This document shows, in pieces, positions 58,265 to 64,000 of a DNA stretch of 64,000 nucleotides. The translations under genes and the position numbers were made by a program. The notes under the pieces were generated by a model that worked only from the letters and a program-made list of their open reading frames with translations, searched no databases and had not been told where the DNA came from. The DNA is from Nonomuraea jabiensis (GTDB lineage: Bacteria; Actinomycetota; Actinomycetes; Streptosporangiales; Streptosporangiaceae): assembly GCF_014204795.1 (NCBI RefSeq), contig NZ_JACHMB010000001.1, positions 5,022,001 through 5,086,000 of the forward strand, given 5' to 3'. Each line of letters begins with the position of its first letter. Position 1 is the stretch's first letter.

Positions 58265-59203
58265 ATGCCGGCGGTGCTCGCGCAGGACCTGCGCAAGAAG
58301 TACGGCGACAAGGCCGCGCTCGACGGGATCGACCTCGACGTGGGCCGGGGCACGGTCTGCGGCCTGCTCGGCCCCAACGGCGCGGGCAAGACCACGACCG
58401 TCCGCATCCTCACCACGCTCCTGCGCGCCTCGGGCGGCCGCGCGGAGGTGGCGGGGTTCGACGTGGCGACCCAGCCCCGGCAGGTACGCCGCAGCATCGG
58501 CCTGGTCGGCCAGCACGCCGCCGTGGACGAGATCCTGACCGGGCGGCAGAACCTGGAGCTGTTCGGCCGCCTCTACCACCTCGGCCCGGCGCAGGCCCGG
58601 GCCAGGGCGGACGAGCTGCTGGAGCGGTTCGGGCTGGACCACAAGGGGCCGGCCAAGGAGTATTCGGGCGGCATGCGGCGCAGGCTCGACCTGGCGGCCA
58701 GCCTGATCCTGGCGCCGCCCGTGCTGTTCCTCGACGAGCCGACGACGGGGCTGGACCCGCGCAGCCGCACGGAGATCTGGCGCGCGGTGCGCGACCTCGT
58801 CGCCGGCGGCACCACCGTGCTGCTGACCACGCAGTACCTGGAGGAGGCCGACCAGCTCGCGGACCGGATCGCGGTGATCGACGCCGGGCGGGTGGTGGCC
58901 GAGGGCACGCCGGACGAGCTCAAGTCCAAGCTCGGCGGCGACCGGCTCGACGTGGTGATCCACGACCCGGCGCGGCTCGACGAGGCCGCCGGGATCGTCG
59001 GCGGGGCGGCCTCGGGACCGGCCGAGGTCGACCGGGACACCCGGCACGTGAGCGCGCCGGTGAGCGACCGGGTGCGGGCGCTCACGGAGGCGCTCGCGGC
59101 CCTGGCGGCCGCCGGGATCGAGGCCGAGGACGTGGCGGTGCGCCGCCCCACGCTCGACGAAGTCTTCCTGAACCTCACCGACCGCCGAGGGGGCGCCGTA
59201 TGA
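58265..59203 (+). CDS. DrrA-type ABC transporter ATP-binding protein
   Basis: This 312-residue ATPase has Walker A GPNGAGKTT, signature YSGGMRRRLDLAASL, Walker B VLFLDEPTTGLDPR and switch His replaced by Gln in LLTTQYLEEADQ, common in DrrA. The C-terminal domain is DrrA-like. GGAGGGG precedes the ATG. Together with the next gene it forms an exporter probably repressed by the divergent TetR protein. Confidence 0.93.
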   Translation: MPAVLAQDLRKKYGDKAALDGIDLDVGRGTVCGLLGPNGAGKTTTVRILTTLLRASGGRAEVAGFDVATQPRQVRRSIGLVGQHAAVDEILTGRQNLELFGRLYHLGPAQARARADELLERFGLDHKGPAKEYSGGMRRRLDLAASLILAPPVLFLDEPTTGLDPRSRTEIWRAVRDLVAGGTTVLLTTQYLEEADQLADRIAVIDAGRVVAEGTPDELKSKLGGDRLDVVIHDPARLDEAAGIVGGAASGPAEVDRDTRHVSAPVSDRVRALTEALAALAAAGIEAEDVAVRRPTLDEVFLNLTDRRGGAV

Positions 59204-59979
59204 GATGGGCTCTGGCAGACGGCTGGACCGTCGCCCGCCGCGACCTGATCCACTGGGCGAACCAGCCGATGACGGTGGTGTTCGGGATCCTCTTCCCGGT
59301 GGTGATCACGTTGGCCTTCGGCTACCTGTTCGGCGGCGCGGTCAAGGTGCCCGCGGGGGCCGACTACTTCGCCTTCCTCATGCCCGGCATGTACGGCATG
59401 ACGATGCTCTTCGGTCTCAGCGCCACGATGATCGCCGTCGCCACCGACGTCTCCAAGGGCGTCACCGACCGCTTCCGCTCGATGCCCATGGCGCCTTCGG
59501 CCGTGCTGATCGGCCGGGCCGTCGCCGACCTGCTCAACTCGGTCCTGATCCTGGCCGGGCTGCTGGTCTGCGGCCTGGCGGTGGGCTGGCGGCCGTCCTC
59601 CTTCCCGGGCGCGCTGGGCGCCGTGGGCCTGCTGCTCCTGCTGCGCTTCTCGCTGCTCTGGGCCGGCATGTACCTGGGGCTGCTGCTCAGGGACCCGGGC
59701 GGCGTGGTGGCGATCCAGGTGCTGGAGTTCCCGGTCGGCTTCCTGTCGAACGCCTTCGTCGCCCCCGACACGATGCCGGGCTGGCTGGGCGCGATCTCGG
59801 AGTGGAACCCGCTGTCGTCCACGGTGGCGGCGGCCAGGCAGCTCTTCGGGAACCCCGGCTGGGGCGGCGACTCCTGGGTGGCCCAGCACGCCGTCCTCAT
59901 GGCGGTGCTCTGGCCGGTGGCGATCACCGCCGTCTTCTTCGTCCTGTCGGTACGCCTCTACCAGCGGCTCGACCGGTAG
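59200..59979 (+). CDS. ABC-2 type permease (DrrB-type)
   Basis: This 259-residue permease has six membrane helices. It has VARRDLIHWANQPMTVVFGI at the N-terminus, ATDVSKGVTDRFRSMPMAPS, and LEFPVGFLSNAFVAPDTMPG before the last helices. Its ATG overlaps the DrrA stop (ATGA). It forms the membrane part of the exporter. Confidence 0.92.
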   Translation: MRWALADGWTVARRDLIHWANQPMTVVFGILFPVVITLAFGYLFGGAVKVPAGADYFAFLMPGMYGMTMLFGLSATMIAVATDVSKGVTDRFRSMPMAPSAVLIGRAVADLLNSVLILAGLLVCGLAVGWRPSSFPGALGAVGLLLLLRFSLLWAGMYLGLLLRDPGGVVAIQVLEFPVGFLSNAFVAPDTMPGWLGAISEWNPLSSTVAAARQLFGNPGWGGDSWVAQHAVLMAVLWPVAITAVFFVLSVRLYQRLDR

Positions 59980-59982
59980 GCG

Positions 59983-60420
59983 TCACCTGACCTGGTGGGT
60001 GAGGAGGGCGATGGAGTGCTGGGCCGAGCGGATGCGCCGGGTCCGCTCCTCGTCCTCCCCGCCCAGCTCCAGCCCCTCCTCCGCGATCTCCCCGAACGCG
60101 GCGAAGGAGGCCAGCCGCTGCCGCACGACCTTCTCGAACGCGTCGTCCTCGATGCGGTAGTACGTGGTGCGCTCGCCCGGCCGGGTGTGGCGCCGGACGA
60201 GGCCGATGGAGGTCAGCAGGCGCAGGTTGGACGTCATGGACGCCCGGCTGGCCCCGATCGCGTCGGCGATCTCGCCGGCGGACTGCTCGGCGGGGGTGCA
60301 GATCAGCAGCCAGCCCAGCACGCGGCCGGTGATGGGCGCCAGGCCCCAGGCGTCGCCGCAGAAGGTCGCCACGCGCTCGACCCACTCGAGCGTCCGCTCG
60401 CGGTCGTCGGAAGGAGCCAT
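59983..60420 (-). CDS. GbsR/MarR-like winged-helix regulator
   Basis: This 145-residue regulator starts with a helix VERVATFCGDAWGLAPITGR and has a winged helix SAGEIADAIGASRASMTSNL, then GLVRRHTRPGERTTYYRIED. The pattern resembles GbsR-type repressors of glycine-betaine genes. It lies next to a glycine-betaine-type ABC operon, which supports a role in osmoprotectant control (inference). A TTCAGC-N4-GCTGAA palindrome covers its own -10. Confidence 0.85.
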   Translation of the reverse strand: MAPSDDRERTLEWVERVATFCGDAWGLAPITGRVLGWLLICTPAEQSAGEIADAIGASRASMTSNLRLLTSIGLVRRHTRPGERTTYYRIEDDAFEKVVRQRLASFAAFGEIAEEGLELGGEDEERTRRIRSAQHSIALLTHQVR

Positions 60421-60439
60421 GGGTTCAGCTTAGGCTGAA
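60418..60439 (-). promoter_or_regulatory. Leaderless promoter with operator (TAAGCT-N6-ATG; TTCAGC-N4-GCTGAA)
   Basis: On the minus strand TAAGCT (60427-60432) precedes the ATG by six bases. The inverted repeat TTCAGC (60424-60429) / GCTGAA (60434-60439) overlaps it, suggesting autorepression. Confidence 0.55.
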
Positions 60440-60476
60440 ACGACTGTCACCCATGCCGCCCCTCGATCACCGGGCC

Positions 60477-61418
60477 TCAGCGCGGGATCCAGTCCTTCCA
60501 CACGATCTTGTTGTCCCGCACCCACCGCTCGGCGGCCTGCTCGGCGCTCATCTTCTCGTTGATCATGTCGCTGGCCACGGAGTTCTGGTCGTCGTTGGTC
60601 CAGGTGAAGTTGCGGACCAGCTCGTACGCCTTGCCGCCGGTCTGCGCGAACTTCTTGCTGACGATCTTGTCGAGCAGGTACGGCGGGTAGTCGCAGGCGA
60701 CCCGCTTGGCGTCGTCGTCGCAGCCCAGGGCGTAGGGCGGCAGCGCCACCTTGACCAGTTTGACCTTGGTGAACAGCCATTGCGGCTCGTAGAAATACAT
60801 CAGCAGCGGTGTCCGATTCTTGGTGGCGAACTCGGCCGCTTTGATCAGCGCCTCCTCGCTGCCCGAGTAGACGACCTTGTAATTGAGTCCGAGGTTCTTG
60901 ACGAGAGCCTCGTCATTCGTCACGAATGTCGGATCTCCGTCCAGAACCTGTCCGGCATTTCCGGTTTTTTCGGTCCGGAAAAGGTGCGCGTACTTATTGA
61001 GGTTTCGGTAGTCCGTAATGTCGGGATATTTCTTGACCATCCACTCGGGGACGTACCACCCGATGATGCCCTGGTTCCCCGTCAGCCCGGCCGACAGCGC
61101 GACCTTCTTCTGCTCGATGAACTTCTTTTTCAGGTCGTTGTGGCCCCAGTTCTCGACGATCACATCGACCTTGCCCTCCTCGAAATCCTCCCAGGAATCG
61201 CCCTCCTTCATGGTGCGCTTGCGCACCGAGTAACCCAGCTCGTGCTCGAGCAGGTACGCCAGCACGGCGGCCTGGGCCTCGTACCCGACCCAGCCGTGGA
61301 TGTCGATGTTGACGACGCCCTTCGACCCCGTGGCGGAGCCAGGCTCCTCGCCGGAGCAGGCGGTCGTCAGCAGCAGGGCCGCGACCAGCGGCCCGACGAG
61401 CTTGTTCGTTCGCAACAT
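60477..61418 (-). CDS. Glycine betaine/choline-type ABC transporter substrate-binding lipoprotein (copy 2)
   Basis: This 313-residue lipoprotein has lipobox LLTTAC (Cys21) and an OpuAC-type fold: VNIDIHGWVGYEAQAAVLAY, then VIVENWGHNDLKKKF and WYVPEWMVKKYPDITDYRNL. Aromatic residues (Trp, Tyr) provide the usual box for quaternary ammonium groups. Its sequence is a clear paralogue of the next gene, and both share identical landmarks. A 12-bp hairpin lies between the two. Confidence 0.9.
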   Translation of the reverse strand: MLRTNKLVGPLVAALLLTTACSGEEPGSATGSKGVVNIDIHGWVGYEAQAAVLAYLLEHELGYSVRKRTMKEGDSWEDFEEGKVDVIVENWGHNDLKKKFIEQKKVALSAGLTGNQGIIGWYVPEWMVKKYPDITDYRNLNKYAHLFRTEKTGNAGQVLDGDPTFVTNDEALVKNLGLNYKVVYSGSEEALIKAAEFATKNRTPLLMYFYEPQWLFTKVKLVKVALPPYALGCDDDAKRVACDYPPYLLDKIVSKKFAQTGGKAYELVRNFTWTNDDQNSVASDMINEKMSAEQAAERWVRDNKIVWKDWIPR

Positions 61419-61431
61419 GAGGTCTCCCGGT

Positions 61432-61459
61432 GACCGCGGCCCCGCTCGGGGCCGCGGTC
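61432..61459 (-). other. 12-bp perfect hairpin between the two binding-protein genes
   Basis: GACCGCGGCCCC (61432-61443), loop GCTC, GGGGCCGCGGTC (61448-61459). It occupies the 50-base spacer between the paralogous genes, without a U-tract. Confidence 0.7.
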
Positions 61460-61468
61460 AAGAGGGCG

Positions 61469-62440
61469 TCACTTGGGGATCCAGGCCTGCCACTTGGCGG
61501 TGTTGGCCTCGATCCACTTCTTGGCGGCCTGCTCGCCGGTCAGGCCGTTGTTGGTCATGTCGTTGGCGACCGCGTTCTGGTCCTCGTTGGTCCAGCTGAA
61601 GTTCTTGACCAGCTCGTACGCCTTGCCGCCGGTGTCCGCGAACTTCTTGCTGACGATCTTGTCGAGGTCCATCTCCGGGTAGTCGCACGCGACCTTCTTG
61701 GGGTCGGCGTCGCAGCCCTCGGTCCAGGCCGGCAGGTTGACGCGGACCAGGTCCACCTTGTCGAAGAGCCAGTGCGGCGTCCAGAAGTAGAACAGCAGTG
61801 CCTTCTGCTGCTCCTGCGCCTGCGTGGCGGACTTGAGCAGGGCCGCCTCGCTGCCGCCGGTGACGACCTTGTAGTTCAGCTTCAGGTTCTTGACCAGGGC
61901 CTCGTCGTTGGTGACGTAGCTGGGGTCACCGTCGAGGAGCTGGCCCTTGCCGCCGGACTCCGAGGTCTTGAACAGGGAGGCGTACTTGTTGAGGTTCTTG
62001 TAGTCGGTGATGTCCGGGTACTTGTCGGCCATCCACTTCGGCACGTACCAGCCGATGATGCCCTTGTTGCCGGTGGAGCCGGCCTCGACCGCGACCTTCT
62101 TCTCCTCGATGAACTTCTTCTTCAGGTCCGGGTGGCCCCAGTTCTCGATGATGACGTCGACGTCGCCGGTCTCGAAGCCCTCCCACGCGAGCTGCTCCTT
62201 GATCTCGGGCATCTCGACGTTGTAGTGGAGCTCGTTCTTCAGCAGGTACGCGACGACGTTCGCGCTGGCCTCGTAGCCCACCCACGGGTTGATCGCGATC
62301 TTCACGGTCCCGGTGGCGGCGCTCGATCCGGAGGCCGCCGGGGCGGCGGAGGAGCTGGGAGAGGTCTCGACCTTGGCCCCGCCGCAACCGACAGCGGCGA
62401 GCCCGAGGGCGAGGAGGCCTGCGAGCAGGCGAATCTTCAT
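61469..62440 (-). CDS. Glycine betaine/choline-type ABC transporter substrate-binding lipoprotein (copy 1)
   Basis: This 323-residue lipoprotein has lipobox LAAVGC (Cys19) and a Ser/Ala-rich spacer (SPSSSAAPAASGSSAATG). The ligand-binding core parallels copy 2: IAINPWVGYEASANVVAYLL, VIIENWGHPDLKKKFIEEKK and WYVPKWMADKYPDITDYKNL. Its ATG overlaps the permease stop (ATGA). Two receptors for one permease may widen substrate range or affinity. Confidence 0.92.
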   Translation of the reverse strand: MKIRLLAGLLALGLAAVGCGGAKVETSPSSSAAPAASGSSAATGTVKIAINPWVGYEASANVVAYLLKNELHYNVEMPEIKEQLAWEGFETGDVDVIIENWGHPDLKKKFIEEKKVAVEAGSTGNKGIIGWYVPKWMADKYPDITDYKNLNKYASLFKTSESGGKGQLLDGDPSYVTNDEALVKNLKLNYKVVTGGSEAALLKSATQAQEQQKALLFYFWTPHWLFDKVDLVRVNLPAWTEGCDADPKKVACDYPEMDLDKIVSKKFADTGGKAYELVKNFSWTNEDQNAVANDMTNNGLTGEQAAKKWIEANTAKWQAWIPK

Positions 62441-64000
62441 GTGGATTTCCTTCTTCGGGGGGAGGGGCGCCTGTCGGCGCCCTGCGTGATGCGGTCGAGC
62501 ATGACGCCGAGCAGCACGGTCGCGATGCCGGCCACGAAGCCCATGCCGAAGTCCGGTCGCTGGGAGAATCCGACGACCACGTCGTAGCCGAGGGCCCCCG
62601 CCCCGACCAGACCGCCGACAACCACCATGGCCAGCGTCATCACGATGCCCTGGTTGGCCGCGAGCAGGATCGCCCGCCTGGCCATGGGCAGCTGCACCTT
62701 CCACAGGAGCTGGCCCGGGGTCGAGCCCGCCGAGGCGGCCGCCTCGACGACCGTGGCGGGCACGCCCTTGATGCCGTCCTCGACCAGCCGCACCACGGGC
62801 GGCACCGCGTAGATGACGGAGGCGAAGATCGCCGTGAACCGGGTGGTCTCGAACAGCGCCAGCGCCGGAAGCAGGTAGACGAACGCCGGCATGGTCTGCG
62901 CGGCGTCGAGTATGGGCCGCTGCACGGCCGAATACCGCGGCGAGCGGGCCGCGGCCACGCCGAGCACCAGGCCGGCGACCAGCGTGACGAACACCGCGAC
63001 GACGACCGTGGTCAGCGTCTGCATGGTGTGCTCCCAGACGCCGAGCAGCGCGATGGCCAGCAGGCAGGCCAGGGCCGTCAGCGCCGGGCGTACCCCGCTC
63101 ACCCGCCAGGCCACGGCCAGCACCGCCAGGGCGACCAGCCACCACGGGGCCGAGGTGAACAGCGCCTCCAGCGGGTTGAGCAGGACGCCGGTCGTGAGGT
63201 CCTTGATGGCCGTGGTCACCCCGTACCAGCTGGTCTCGGCCCAGCGGACGGCGTCGTTCACCTCGGCCACGAAGTTGACGGTGAGGCCGTCCGGCCAGGT
63301 CCTGGGCAGCGCGGGGATGAGCGCGATCCCGGCCACCGCCAGCACGCCGGCGGCGGCGAGATCGACCCGGCTCGTCCTCGTGTGCGGCTCGCGGTGGGCG
63401 ATCGCCATCATGGTCCGGTCGAGCAGCACCGCCGTGATGACGATGGCCACGCCCGCCGGGAGCATGATGCCGACCTGCGCCCGCGACAGGCCGCGGATGA
63501 TGTCGCCGCCCAGGCCGGGGGCGGAGATCAGGTTCGCGATGACGACCATGGACAGGGCCATCATGATCGTCTGGTTGACCGCCAGCGCCATCGTCGACCT
63601 GGCCAGCGGCAGGTAGACCTTGAACAGCGTCTGCCGGCGCGTGGCGCCCAGCGAGCTGGACGCCTCGACGGCCGTGGGGGAGACCTCGGAGATGGCCAGC
63701 GCGGTGATGCGGATGGCCGGCGGGATCGAGTAGATCATCGTCGCGATCGCCCCGGCCGGGGCGCCGATGTGGAAGAACAGCGCGAGCGGCGCCAGGTACG
63801 CGAACGTGGGCATGATCTGCATGACGTCCAGCACCGGCGTGATCACCCGCCGGACGCGGGCCGAGAGCCCGGCCCAGACGCCCAGCGGGATCCCGATCGC
63901 CAGCGACAGCAGCACCGAGACCGCGACCAGGGCCAGCGTGTCGACGCTCGACTGCCACAGCCCCAGGAGGCCGAACGCGCTCACGCCCGCCACCGCGGCC
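62437..64000 (-). CDS. Glycine betaine-type ABC transporter permease, fused double-domain (5' end outside window)
   Basis: At least 518 residues are visible and the frame runs off the right edge. It has two binding-protein-dependent permease domains in tandem. The first carries EASSSLGATRRQTLFKVYLP (EAA loop) and the second EAAASAGSTPGQLLWKVQLP. A central segment with non-core helices lies between (residues 200-300). Typical ProW-like proteins have one such domain, so this is a double-length fusion that could act alone. The ATPase gene would lie further right. Confidence 0.9.
   Translation of the reverse strand, partial: AAVAGVSAFGLLGLWQSSVDTLALVAVSVLLSLAIGIPLGVWAGLSARVRRVITPVLDVMQIMPTFAYLAPLALFFHIGAPAGAIATMIYSIPPAIRITALAISEVSPTAVEASSSLGATRRQTLFKVYLPLARSTMALAVNQTIMMALSMVVIANLISAPGLGGDIIRGLSRAQVGIMLPAGVAIVITAVLLDRTMMAIAHREPHTRTSRVDLAAAGVLAVAGIALIPALPRTWPDGLTVNFVAEVNDAVRWAETSWYGVTTAIKDLTTGVLLNPLEALFTSAPWWLVALAVLAVAWRVSGVRPALTALACLLAIALLGVWEHTMQTLTTVVVAVFVTLVAGLVLGVAAARSPRYSAVQRPILDAAQTMPAFVYLLPALALFETTRFTAIFASVIYAVPPVVRLVEDGIKGVPATVVEAAASAGSTPGQLLWKVQLPMARRAILLAANQGIVMTLAMVVVGGLVGAGALGYDVVVGFSQRPDFGMGFVAGIATVLLGVMLDRITQGADRRPSPRRRKST

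Overview
The window is about 64 kb of very GC-rich DNA with dense, often ATGA- or GTGA-overlapping genes and many GTG/TTG starts. It looks like a chromosome segment of a mycelial actinobacterium. A conservon operon (cvnA-B-C-D type), DUF3618, DUF6286, AmaP, DUF4331, an HrdD-type sigma factor, a DtxR/IdeR-type iron box and abundant leaderless promoters all fit. Streptosporangiales (for example Nonomuraea) is my best guess from overall gene flavour, but it is not proven here. I see no insertion sequence, prophage or CRISPR array.

Layout, 0-14.6 kb: 3' end of rph with rdgB; a membrane-anchored molybdopterin oxidoreductase; a papain-like (Tox-PL) toxin candidate with an overlapping Imm35-like partner; a two-component system next to a MacB/FtsX-type ABC exporter; an HNH protein running into a tRNA-Leu(UAG); bcp; a DUF3618 protein; a PLP amino-acid deaminase/aldolase; and DUF6286/AmaP membrane proteins.

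14.7-33 kb: a secreted protein; the glycine operon gcvT-gcvH-sdaA behind a tandem glycine riboswitch; a lipoprotein; a gamma-glutamyl-polyamine-type catabolic operon (glutamine-synthetase-like ligase, aldehyde dehydrogenase, SDR, class-I amidotransferase hydrolase) with a divergent FadR-type regulator; a membrane protein; an AbiEii-type nucleotidyltransferase with an unusual small partner; PadR-SGNH hydrolase with a large palindromic operator; DUF4331-TPR-NicO metal-transporter operon; and an ABC exporter.

33-47.6 kb: a split histidine-utilisation locus. hutU stands alone, an RpiR-type regulator follows, and an M20 amidohydrolase-hutF-hutI operon lies 4 kb further on. hutU and the M20 operon carry the same palindrome (TGAATG-N4-CATTCA). 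A DrrAB exporter and an SDR lie between. An HrdD-like sigma factor with a consensus SigR promoter, a TetR/hydrolase pair, a MOSC protein and an iron-siderophore binding protein follow.

47.7-64 kb: amtB-glnK-glnD nitrogen control, the conservon, an F420-nitroreductase/hemerythrin fusion with divergent MarR, TetR with DrrAB, a GbsR/MarR-like regulator, and a glycine-betaine-type ABC transporter with two substrate-binding proteins and a double-length fused permease cut by the window edge.

Two themes recur. At least ten genes have a TANNNT hexamer exactly six bases before the start codon, the leaderless arrangement. Several operons carry perfect 10-14 bp GC hairpins without a U-tract between cistrons.
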